7,252 nt of DNA, taken from contig JAGVHM010000019.1 of the NCBI GenBank assembly GCA_020056545.1, forward strand, positions 1 to 7,252, written 5' to 3'. Numbering within the stretch: the stretch's first letter is position 1; every line of letters begins with the position of its first letter. The translations under genes and the position numbers were made by a program. Shown here in pieces: positions 1 through 6,357 of the stretch. Under the pieces are notes generated by a model. The model was not told where the DNA came from. It ran no database searches and saw only the letters and a program-made list of their open reading frames with translations. The DNA is from a bacterium. Lineage in GTDB: Bacteria; Desulfobacterota; Deferrimicrobia; Deferrimicrobiales; Deferrimicrobiaceae.

Positions 1-1
1 C

Positions 2-1987
2 ATGACCAAGGGCGCCGCATCGTCGGATATACCCGTCAATACGCCGCAGGTTAAGGCGGTGAAGCTGTCTCAGCAGGAAAAGAAGCTCCGGCTGGTTGTG
101 GAAACGCCCGAAGACCGCCCGCTCCCGTTCCTCGTGACTTCCGAGGCGGGCAAGATCATCGTTTCCGTGGGAGGCGGCCAGGAAGAAAAAGTGACAAGCA
201 TGGAGCGGATGGAGGAAGGGAAACCCCCGGCCAAGGGACCGGCCGTCGTGGGGATCGACCTCGAGGATCTTCCCGAGGCATCCAACGTGGTGGTCACCAT
301 GGCGGGGCAAATAGCCCACCAGGTACAGAAGAAGCCTGGCAGCGTCACTTTGTTCTTCCCCGGCGCGTCCGCCGAGAAGGGGTTGCTGAGGCTGATCGAC
401 GCGCGGAAACTGGATCTTCCGGTGACCCGGATCGTTCCCTCGGTGGGAAAGAAAGGGGTCAGCGTGACCGTTGCCTACGCATCCGACGCATCCTACAACG
501 TGGAGAGACGCGGGGATGCAGTCGTGGTCGCCTTCCCCAAGAAGGCGCCGATGGAGATGCGAGGCACGGTCGTGGCCAGGGCCGCAGAAGGCAAGACCGA
601 TGCGGCTGAACCGGCGGAGGGGGGAAACAAGGGAATCGGCCCGGCCGAAAGCGCGGCGCGGCTTGGGTTCATTACAGGCGGGGCCGGGGGCGCCCAGCGG
701 AAATACTCCGGGCAGCGCATATCGTTGGACTTCAAGGACGCGGACGTGCAGAACGTCTTTCGGATCATCGCGGAAGTGAGCAACCTGAACATAATAACCT
801 CCGACGACGTCAAGGGGAAGGTCACCCTCCGCCTCGTCAACGTTCCCTGGGACCAGGCGCTGGACCTGGTTCTCCAGTCCAAATCGCTCGGCGCGACGCT
901 GGAAGGCAACGTGGTCCGTATCGCCCCACTGGCCACTTTACGGACGGAGGAGAGAACACGGCTCGACACCCGGAAGGAAGTGGAAAAACTTAAGGCCACC
1001 CTGGAATCGGTCACGGAAACCATCCCGGTCAGTTATACGAAAGCTTCCGATTTTCTGGTGAAAATAAAGGATCTGCTGTCCGAAGGGGGGAAAGTCCAGA
1101 TCGACGAGCGGACCAACACGATCGTGATCCGCGACCTGCCCAAGAATATCGAGGATGCCAGGTCGCTGATCGCCAGGCTCGACACCGCCACCCCCCAGGT
1201 GCTGATCGAGGCGAGGATCGTCGAGGTCGACACCTCGTTCTCGCGCGAGCTTGGCGTGCAGTGGGGCGGCTCCTTTTACACCAAGGGAGGCACGACGAAG
1301 GTGGGGATCACGGGAATTCAGGACACCACCGGGGCCTCCATACCCGGCCAGCCCATCACCAACCTGGGCTCGGCTCTCCCTCCACCCAACTTCATGGTGA
1401 ACCTTCCCGCCTCGGTCGGGCTAGGCGCCGGAGGCGGCATCAGCTTCGGCATCCTGAGGGACAACCTGCGGCTTGATCTTTCGCTGTCCGCCCTGGAAGC
1501 CTCCAATAAGGGAAGGGTGATCTCCTCTCCGAAGATCATCACCATCCACAACAAGGAAGCGGTCATCGAGCAGGGGACGCAGATCCCGTACTCCACGGTC
1601 TCCGCCTCCGGCACGAATACCCAGTTCGTCGATGCGACCTTGAGCCTGAAGGTGACGCCGCAAATTACCCCCGACGGCAGCATAATCATGAAACTGGAGG
1701 CGAAGAACGATTCCCAGGGCGAGGTCGGGGCAACCGGACAGCCGGCCATCAACAAGAAGAAGGCGACCACCGAGGTGCTGGTTCGGGACGGGGAGACGGC
1801 CGTGATCGGCGGCATCCTCCAGATCACCAGGAAGGAGACCCAGTCAGCCGTTCCCTGGCTTTCCAAAGTCCCGATACTGGGGTTTTTCTTCAAGCGTGAG
1901 ACGAACCAGGCGACCAACCGCGAGCTGCTGATTTTCATAACGCCGAAGATCCTGAAGCAGGAGCCAGCGCAGGCGAAGGCGTCCTGA
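2..1987 (+). CDS. pilQ: Type IV pilus secretin PilQ (5' end outside window)
   Basis: PilQ forms the outer-membrane ring through which the type IV pilus passes. Residue numbers count from the ATG at 2. The N-terminal part has two or three AMIN-like beta-rich segments (about 15-58, 82-121 and 140-180), which in this family bind peptidoglycan. A low-complexity linker (about 185-235) leads to an STN/N0 domain (about 236-310; VPWDQALDLVLQ at 281-292). A secretin N1-type domain follows (about 338-395), then the secretin beta-barrel domain (about 398-652). Typical secretin blocks are visible: VLIEARIVEVD (400-410), the VISSPKI block (506-512), VTPQITPDG (551-559) and VPWLSKVPILGFFF (617-630), ending in ELLIFITPKI. 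No signal peptide precedes the first AMIN segment although the protein must be exported, so the ATG at 2 is very probably internal and the gene begins upstream. The stop is TGA at 1985-1987, followed immediately by a terminator. In related genomes pilMNOP usually lie upstream. Confidence 0.95.
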   Translation: MTKGAASSDIPVNTPQVKAVKLSQQEKKLRLVVETPEDRPLPFLVTSEAGKIIVSVGGGQEEKVTSMERMEEGKPPAKGPAVVGIDLEDLPEASNVVVTMAGQIAHQVQKKPGSVTLFFPGASAEKGLLRLIDARKLDLPVTRIVPSVGKKGVSVTVAYASDASYNVERRGDAVVVAFPKKAPMEMRGTVVARAAEGKTDAAEPAEGGNKGIGPAESAARLGFITGGAGGAQRKYSGQRISLDFKDADVQNVFRIIAEVSNLNIITSDDVKGKVTLRLVNVPWDQALDLVLQSKSLGATLEGNVVRIAPLATLRTEERTRLDTRKEVEKLKATLESVTETIPVSYTKASDFLVKIKDLLSEGGKVQIDERTNTIVIRDLPKNIEDARSLIARLDTATPQVLIEARIVEVDTSFSRELGVQWGGSFYTKGGTTKVGITGIQDTTGASIPGQPITNLGSALPPPNFMVNLPASVGLGAGGGISFGILRDNLRLDLSLSALEASNKGRVISSPKIITIHNKEAVIEQGTQIPYSTVSASGTNTQFVDATLSLKVTPQITPDGSIIMKLEAKNDSQGEVGATGQPAINKKKATTEVLVRDGETAVIGGILQITRKETQSAVPWLSKVPILGFFFKRETNQATNRELLIFITPKILKQEPAQAKAS

Positions 1988-2009
1988 TAGGGCACAGGCG
2001 GGAACCGAC

Positions 2010-2052
2010 CGGAGCACCTGGTCTAATGGGGACCGGGTGCTCCGATTTTTTT
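2010..2052 (+). terminator. Rho-independent terminator after pilQ
   Basis: A 14-bp stem (2010-2023 with 2031-2044), complete except for one T-G wobble, encloses a 7-nt loop (2024-2030). After one A it is followed by seven consecutive T (2046-2052). This is a textbook intrinsic terminator, placed 22 nt after the pilQ stop. The opposite strand has no matching T-run, so it acts in the + direction only. The next gene, aroC, begins only 14 nt after the T-run. The hairpin must therefore separate the pilus and aro transcripts, leak, or work as an attenuator for aroC. No leader peptide or alternative anti-terminator hairpin was recognised. Confidence 0.88.
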
Positions 2053-2059
2053 GGGAGGG
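2053..2059 (+). promoter_or_regulatory. Shine-Dalgarno site for aroC (decides the start)
   Basis: GGGAGGG directly follows the terminator T-run and lies 7 nt before the ATA codon at 2067. That spacing is normal for ribosome binding. The only ATG/GTG/TTG codon in frame upstream of the conserved AroC N-terminus is the GTG at 2037. It sits in the 3' arm of the terminator stem and upstream of this site, so this site cannot serve it. Confidence 0.55.
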
Positions 2060-2066
2060 CGCCGTC

Positions 2067-3260
2067 ATAGGCCGTTTTACCTTTCACACAGCAGGCGAGA
2101 CGCACGGACCGGCGCTGGTGGCCGTCGTCGAGGGGCTGCCCTCGGGGCTTTCCGTCCGCGCGGAGGACATCAACGCGGAGCTTGCACGTCGGCAGGCGGG
2201 CCACGGCCGCGGGGACAGGATGAAGATCGAGCGGGACGAAGTGGAGATTCTGTCGGGATTACGCTTCGGCCGGACTCTCGGTAGCCCCGTCGCGCTTCTC
2301 ATCCGGAACCGTGATTGGGCGAACTGGCGGGAGAAGATGGCCCAGGACGGGGAGGGAAAGGGGATTCCCCCTCTCCTGACCGCCCGGCCGGGACATGCCG
2401 ATCTTGCGGGGATCCTGAAATACGGACACAAGGATGTCCGCAACGTCCTGGAGCGGGCAAGCGCAAGGGAGACCGCGGCCCGCGTCGCCGCCGCCTCGCT
2501 GGCGCGCATTTTCCTCCGCGAGATGGACGTGGGAATCGCGGGCCACGTTCTCTCCATCGGGAATGTCCGCGTGTCCGAAGAGGCACGGGGAAACTGGGAC
2601 AGCGCCGTCCGCTCGGAAAAGAGCGTTCTTCGGATGGCCGACCCGGGCGCGGAAGCGCGCGCGATACGGCTGATAAACAGGGCGAGAAAATCGGGTACTT
2701 CCGCGGGGGGGACCGTGGAGACGATAGCCACGGGAGTCCCGCCGGGGCTCGGTTCGTTCTCCTCATGGGACCGCCGGCTGGATGCCCGGCTCGCGGGCGC
2801 GGTGATGAGCGTCCCGGCCGTCAAGGGGGTGGAAATCGGCGGCGGTTTCGCGCTGTCCGCGCTTCCGGGAAGCATGGTGCACGATGAAATTTTCACCGGC
2901 GGCGGGAAGGACGCGCTCCGAAAAGGAAAGATATCCCTACCGTTCCACAGGAAGACCAACCGAGGTGGGGGGTTGGAAGGCGGGATGAGCAACGGGGAGC
3001 CGGTCATTGTTCATGCCGCGATGAAGCCTATACCGACCCAGTCGCGGCCTTTGCGCACTGTATCGATAGGCACGTGGAAGCCTGACCGGGCACACCGGGA
3101 ACGAAGCGACGTCTGCGCCGTGCCGGCATGTTCGGTGGTCGTCGAGGCGATGGTGGCGGTCGTCCTCGCGGATGCCTTCCTGGAAAAATTCGGCGGCGAT
3201 TCGATGCGGGAGTTAAAATATAATTATGCAGGCTACCTGCGGATGATAGGCGCGCGATGA
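2067..3260 (+). CDS. aroC: Chorismate synthase AroC (probable AUA start)
   Basis: AroC makes chorismate from 5-enolpyruvylshikimate-3-phosphate using reduced FMN, the last shikimate-pathway step, in the cytoplasm. Counting ATA 2067 as residue 1, the protein has 397 residues, within the usual range. Family blocks in order: AGETHG (9-14; the usual form is GESHG), HGRGDRM (46-52), RPGHADL (107-113), ASARETAARVA (131-141), TNRGGGLEGGMSNG (297-310), PIPTQSRPL (321-329) and RSDVCAVPA (346-354). The start is uncertain. In-frame choices are GTG 2037, inside the terminator hairpin, and ATA 2067, with a well-spaced GGGAGGG. The next GTG (2118) would remove AGETHG. I chose ATA; an automated caller would probably take GTG 2037 (407 residues). 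The stop overlaps aroK by ATGA. The codons at 3213-3227 consist only of A and T, unlike the rest of the gene. Confidence 0.96.
   Translation: MGRFTFHTAGETHGPALVAVVEGLPSGLSVRAEDINAELARRQAGHGRGDRMKIERDEVEILSGLRFGRTLGSPVALLIRNRDWANWREKMAQDGEGKGIPPLLTARPGHADLAGILKYGHKDVRNVLERASARETAARVAAASLARIFLREMDVGIAGHVLSIGNVRVSEEARGNWDSAVRSEKSVLRMADPGAEARAIRLINRARKSGTSAGGTVETIATGVPPGLGSFSSWDRRLDARLAGAVMSVPAVKGVEIGGGFALSALPGSMVHDEIFTGGGKDALRKGKISLPFHRKTNRGGGLEGGMSNGEPVIVHAAMKPIPTQSRPLRTVSIGTWKPDRAHRERSDVCAVPACSVVVEAMVAVVLADAFLEKFGGDSMRELKYNYAGYLRMIGAR
3213..3227 (+). promoter_or_regulatory. A/T-only patch with TATAAT, candidate internal promoter
   Basis: Fifteen consecutive A/T bases lie inside the GC-rich 3' end of aroC. 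They are read as TTA AAA TAT AAT TAT and contain a perfect -10 hexamer TATAAT at 3219-3224, 32 nt before the aroK ATG. A start site near 3231 would give a short leader to aroK. Against this, no TTGACA-like -35 is seen 16-18 bp upstream (bases around 3195-3202 are GC-rich), and there is no TG extension before the hexamer. This is a candidate only, possibly a weak or activator-dependent promoter for aroK-aroB and the genes beyond. Confidence 0.3.
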
Positions 3261-3808
3261 GGCGCCCGGAAAAGGGTTCCAGGGAAGCGGTGCTCATAGG
3301 GTTCATGGGGGCCGGGAAGAGTTCGGTTGGGAAGATCCTCGCAACCCGCCTCGGGGCTGAATTCGTCGACGTGGACGAAACGATCGAGAAAAAAGCCGGG
3401 AGGAGCATCCGGGAGGTTTTCGCTTCTTTCGGGGAGGGTGCGTTCCGCGAAATGGAGAAGGCGGCGGTCCGGGATGCCGTGTCGGTACCGGGGCGGGTGG
3501 TGGCGGCCGGGGGAGGGGCGTATCTCGACGAAGGGAACCGTCGGGCGCTTTCCGGGTACGGCCCGGTCTTTTTCCTCGACGTTTCCTGCGAATCGGTCCT
3601 CGAGCGGCTCACGGGGGACCGCTCCCGACCATTGCTTCCCGGTGAAGGCGAGAAAATGCGCGACATGATTGAAAAACGCCGACCGGCGTACCGGCTGGCC
3701 GATTTCACCGTGACGACGGACGGACGATCCGTGTCGGATGTGGCCGAAGGGATCATCGATCTGCTCGCAAACTCCGACCGTCCGCCGCGGAAAGCGGAAA
3801 ACGGATGA
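3257..3808 (+). CDS. aroK: Shikimate kinase AroK
   Basis: AroK transfers the ATP gamma-phosphate to the 3-hydroxyl of shikimate, a cytoplasmic P-loop kinase step. The 183 residues match the family size. The Walker A loop GFMGAGKS is at 15-22 and is followed by the DVD motif (Asp38, Asp40) for Mg and shikimate. FREME with Arg64 corresponds to the shikimate-binding Arg. The GGG turn at 85-87 is the second substrate loop. The lid segment carries DRSRPLL (121-127), and RRPAYRLAD (141-149) holds the late conserved Arg and Tyr. The start ATG at 3257 overlaps the aroC stop by four bases (ATGA). No strong Shine-Dalgarno site is seen, so translational coupling to aroC is likely. The stop overlaps the aroB ATG in the same way. 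An A/T-rich patch with TATAAT lies just upstream. Confidence 0.97.
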   Translation: MRRPEKGSREAVLIGFMGAGKSSVGKILATRLGAEFVDVDETIEKKAGRSIREVFASFGEGAFREMEKAAVRDAVSVPGRVVAAGGGAYLDEGNRRALSGYGPVFFLDVSCESVLERLTGDRSRPLLPGEGEKMRDMIEKRRPAYRLADFTVTTDGRSVSDVAEGIIDLLANSDRPPRKAENG

Positions 3809-5547
3809 CCTTCAATCCGCTCAACGTGGAATTGGGCGACCGGACGTACGACATCTTCTTCGGCGAAGGCATCTACCCCCTATTCCAGGAATGGATCTGG
3901 CGCGTCCACCCGGGCGGACAGGTGTTCGTCGTCACTGACCGGAACGTCGCCTCGATATACGGGGAGGACATCCGGCTCTGGCTGGCCGGCATTCCCCATC
4001 ATGTCCATGTGATCGCCCCGGGGGAGGAGACGAAGAACTGGCAGACTGTCCTGGGGATCTACGCCTTCCTCGCCAGGGAGAATGCGGACCGCGAAGCGCT
4101 GGTGGTCGCTTTCGGCGGCGGGGTGGTGGGGGACCTTGCCGGTTTCGCCGCGGCGACCTTCATGCGCGGCATCCCATGCATCCAGATACCGACCACGCTC
4201 CTTGCCCAGGTGGACAGCAGCGTGGGTGGAAAGACGGGGTTCAATCTCCCTGAGGGCAAGAACCTCGTTGGGGCGTTCCATCAGCCGCGCGCCGTGTTCA
4301 TAGACCACGGATTCTTGCGCACGCTGGATGATCGGGAATTGCGGGCGGGCATGGCGGAAGTGGTCAAGTGCGGCCTTGCAGGCGACGCGGCACTGTGGGA
4401 TATGCTCTGCTCGATCGGCGGACGGTGGAAGTCGATGTCCGGGCGGGAATGGCATGACGTCATCCGGCGGGCCGTCGCATTCAAGGCGTCCATCGTGGTG
4501 AAGGACGAAAGAGAATCATCCGTGCGGCGCGTTCTGAACCTGGGGCACACCATCGGGCACGCAATGGAACGGGCGGCCGGGTACGGAAACCTTCTTCACG
4601 GGGAAGCGGTCGCGATGGGGCTTGCCTGGGAAGCGATCCTTTCCCGTCGCCTCGGGGTCACCCCGCCGGACCTGGAAGGCAAGCTCTGTTCCCTCTTGAA
4701 AGAGATCGGGTTCGCGCTGGATGACCAGGGCATCGCGCCGGCCGCGATCGCCCAGGCGATAGGCGCGGACAAGAAGAGAATCGTGTCGGAGGTGGATCTT
4801 CCGATGGTGACCGCTCCGGGCGCATTCACCATGAAGCGGGTCCCGCTGGCTCTCATCCGGAGGGAATTGCCCGTCATCCGTGCCGAGATCGGGCGGAAGG
4901 GGCGCGTGACGACGGTCGATTCCGCGGAGGAGCGGGCGTTCAGGGCGCAGATCCGGGAAGGAGACCTGGAGGGAACCACGGCAGACCTCGAGCGCCGCGT
5001 GGAGTCGAATCCGCGCGACATCCGCGCCCTGGGCCTCCTGTCGGAGGCCTACATGCACGCGGGCAAACATGCCGCGGCCTGGGAGACGATAAAGGAAGTC
5101 CTCCAGCAGTTCCCGGCCGATGCGGGGTCCCAGCGGCTGGCCCGCGATATAGAAGCGAAACTGCTCGGTTCCCCTCCGTCCGATGCGGACACACGCGCGG
5201 TTCCACTCGAGGACGTGATCCTGCTCGATGAAGGCGCCTTCGAGATCCGTGCGGCCGACTATCCATCGGCTGTTCAGGAGAGTCCGGTCCCGGCTGGTCC
5301 TGGCGAGAAAGAGGAAACGGGGGGACCGCCGGTGCTCACAATCACGATGGCCGACGTCTGCTGGGAACAGGGAGAGAGGGAAATAGCAAGCCGCATCATC
5401 GAGGAGATTCTGAGGCGCGATCCGAAGGACCACCGGGCACTGGAATGGAAGAAAACACACGAGGAGAGGACGGTCGAGACGACCCTGGGCGTTTTCCTCG
5501 AGGCGATCGCGAAGGAGTATGGCCATGAGCTTTCGGGACCTCATTGA
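3805..5547 (+). CDS. aroB: 3-Dehydroquinate synthase AroB fused to a C-terminal TPR-like region
   Basis: AroB converts DAHP to 3-dehydroquinate using NAD and a divalent metal. Residues 1 to about 360 form a complete catalytic domain: GGGVVGDLAGF (104-114), R121, D137, GGKTGFN (141-147), GKNLVGAFHQP (151-161), AEVVK with E185 and K188, NLGHTIGHAME (245-255) and LLHGEAVA (263-270). The expected metal ligands E185, H248 and H265 and the catalytic lysines are present. The family is normally about 350-370 residues; this protein has 580. The extra part holds a TPR-like helical unit (about 388-452), an acidic, proline-containing linker (about 455-508), and a second TPR-like unit (about 510-552; MADVCWEQGEREIASRIIEE at 515-534). 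There is no stop or restart between the parts, so this looks like a real fusion in one frame. The role of the TPR region is unknown; binding a partner, possibly the next gene's product, is an inference. The start is fixed by the ATGA overlap with aroK. Confidence 0.95.
   Translation: MTFNPLNVELGDRTYDIFFGEGIYPLFQEWIWRVHPGGQVFVVTDRNVASIYGEDIRLWLAGIPHHVHVIAPGEETKNWQTVLGIYAFLARENADREALVVAFGGGVVGDLAGFAAATFMRGIPCIQIPTTLLAQVDSSVGGKTGFNLPEGKNLVGAFHQPRAVFIDHGFLRTLDDRELRAGMAEVVKCGLAGDAALWDMLCSIGGRWKSMSGREWHDVIRRAVAFKASIVVKDERESSVRRVLNLGHTIGHAMERAAGYGNLLHGEAVAMGLAWEAILSRRLGVTPPDLEGKLCSLLKEIGFALDDQGIAPAAIAQAIGADKKRIVSEVDLPMVTAPGAFTMKRVPLALIRRELPVIRAEIGRKGRVTTVDSAEERAFRAQIREGDLEGTTADLERRVESNPRDIRALGLLSEAYMHAGKHAAAWETIKEVLQQFPADAGSQRLARDIEAKLLGSPPSDADTRAVPLEDVILLDEGAFEIRAADYPSAVQESPVPAGPGEKEETGGPPVLTITMADVCWEQGEREIASRIIEEILRRDPKDHRALEWKKTHEERTVETTLGVFLEAIAKEYGHELSGPH
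5512..5517 (+). promoter_or_regulatory. Shine-Dalgarno AAGGAG for the Roadblock gene
   Basis: AAGGAG lies inside the 3' end of aroB. It is 7 nt before the ATG at 5525 but only 1 nt before the ATG at 5519, so the second ATG is the better start. Confidence 0.65.
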
Positions 5548-5884
5548 AAGGATGCACGATAAGGACGCCTGCATCAGGGGAGGGGCGCTCGCCGGGACGG
5601 ACGGCCTTGCCGTGGAGGAGTGGCAGGCATCGCCCGGGGTCCTGGATCTGCCGGCGCTTTGCGCAGAAATGGCGCAGTTCTTCAGGGAGTCGGGTCGGAT
5701 CGCGGGGGAGAGCGGCCTCGGAGCCGCTTCGGAAGTGTGCGTGGAGGGCGACCTGGGCACGGTCATGATCCGCCGCGTGACGGAGGATTACCTCCTCCTG
5801 CTGGTTGCGGACCCTGCATCCATCCCGGGCAAGAGCCGTTTCCAGCTCAGGCAGGGCGCAAGGCGCGCGAAGGAGATGCTGTGA
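5525..5884 (+). CDS. Small Roadblock/LC7-like protein
   Basis: This 119-residue soluble protein has no signal peptide or membrane segment. Its pattern fits the Roadblock/LC7 (MglB-like) fold: an N-terminal helix (SFRDLIERM, 2-10), a beta hairpin GALAGTDGLAVEEW (20-33), a long helix (about 41-61), then two strands around VCVEGDLGTVMIRRV (71-85) and DYLLLLVADP (88-97), and a final helix (about 102-118). Roadblock proteins usually dimerise and act as GTPase-activating or scaffold partners of small Ras-like GTPases such as MglA. No such GTPase gene is in the window. The gene starts 23 bp inside aroB and ends in a GTGA overlap with aroQ, so it is made together with these enzymes. Its role here is unknown. 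The family call comes from pattern recognition without an alignment. Confidence 0.75.
   Translation: MSFRDLIERMHDKDACIRGGALAGTDGLAVEEWQASPGVLDLPALCAEMAQFFRESGRIAGESGLGAASEVCVEGDLGTVMIRRVTEDYLLLLVADPASIPGKSRFQLRQGARRAKEML
5869..5875 (+). promoter_or_regulatory. Shine-Dalgarno GAAGGAG for aroQ
   Basis: GAAGGAG lies 5 nt before the GTG at 5881, inside the end of the Roadblock gene. It supports GTG 5881 as the aroQ start rather than any codon in the long open frame that extends back to 5620. Confidence 0.7.
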
Positions 5885-6357
5885 AGCCGGCGTCCAGGCG
5901 TCCGCATATCCTGTTCGTGGACGGCCCGAACCTGAACGTCCTTGGTACCCGCGAACCGGAAATCTACGGAAGCATGACGCTGGCTGCGATCCGCCGCGAG
6001 ATAAAGGCCGCCGCCCGCGTCGACGGCGCGGACGTGCGGTTCTTCCAGTCGAACCACGAGGGAGAAATCGTGGCAAGGCTGCAGGAGGCCCGCGGGAAAG
6101 CCGACGGCCTGGTCATCAATCCCGGGGGATACACGCATACGAGCGTCGCCATCCGGGACGCACTGATCTACTCGGGGGTCCCGGCCGTGGAGGTACACCT
6201 GAGCAATCCCGCGCGGCGGGAGCCGTTCCGGCGTACGTCCACCCTGGAGGATGTGGTGGCAGGGCGAATCGCCGGCTTCGGCGGGTTCGGCTACGTCCTC
6301 GCCCTGCGGGCGATACTCCATCTATTGCGGGAAGCGGGCGGACTTGCCGGCAGGTAG
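5881..6357 (+). CDS. aroQ: Type II 3-dehydroquinate dehydratase AroQ
   Basis: AroQ removes water from 3-dehydroquinate to give 3-dehydroshikimate, the step after AroB. The 158 residues are close to the type II family size (about 145-155). The signature GPNLNVLGTREPEIYG (15-30) carries the catalytic Arg24 and Tyr29. INPGGYTHTS (79-88) carries Asn80 and His86, EVHLSN (104-109) carries His106, and EPFRR (114-118) carries the substrate-binding Arg. GFGGFGYVLAL (132-142) closes the fold. Some positions differ from the common form: Asp14 where Asn is usual before GPN, Gly83 in place of Ala in NPGAYTH, and NPARREPFR where xxHAREPFR is usual. All key catalytic residues remain, so activity is expected. 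The GTG start at 5881 overlaps the stop of the Roadblock gene (GTGA) and has a good Shine-Dalgarno site. Confidence 0.96.
   Translation: MKPASRRPHILFVDGPNLNVLGTREPEIYGSMTLAAIRREIKAAARVDGADVRFFQSNHEGEIVARLQEARGKADGLVINPGGYTHTSVAIRDALIYSGVPAVEVHLSNPARREPFRRTSTLEDVVAGRIAGFGGFGYVLALRAILHLLREAGGLAGR

Noticed and set aside
1925..1950. Possible -10-like CATAAC near the end of pilQ as an aroC promoter
   Set aside because: No -35 match lies at proper spacing, and transcription from it would still meet the terminator at 2010-2052.
2037..2066. GTG at 2037 as the aroC start, giving 407 residues
   Set aside because: It lies in the 3' arm of the terminator stem, has no good Shine-Dalgarno site, and adds residues encoded by the T-run. 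It is kept only as the automated alternative.
2084..3007. Minus-strand open frame (307 codons) opposite aroC
   Set aside because: It is the antisense shadow of a highly conserved enzyme gene, rich in Ser, Arg and Pro with no family motif.
5519..5524. ATG at 5519 as the Roadblock gene start
   Set aside because: It is only 1 nt after AAGGAG, too close for initiation. ATG 5525 has 7-nt spacing.
4516..5766. Long minus-strand open frame (416 codons) opposite aroB and the Roadblock gene
   Set aside because: Its composition is that of an antisense shadow in GC-rich DNA, with no recognisable domain. The + strand here encodes clear motifs in aroB and the Roadblock gene.
5620..5880. Upstream extension of the aroQ frame, giving a 245-residue protein
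   Set aside because: The extension is low-complexity and overlaps the Roadblock gene. GTG 5881 has a Shine-Dalgarno site and starts right before the dehydroquinase fold.
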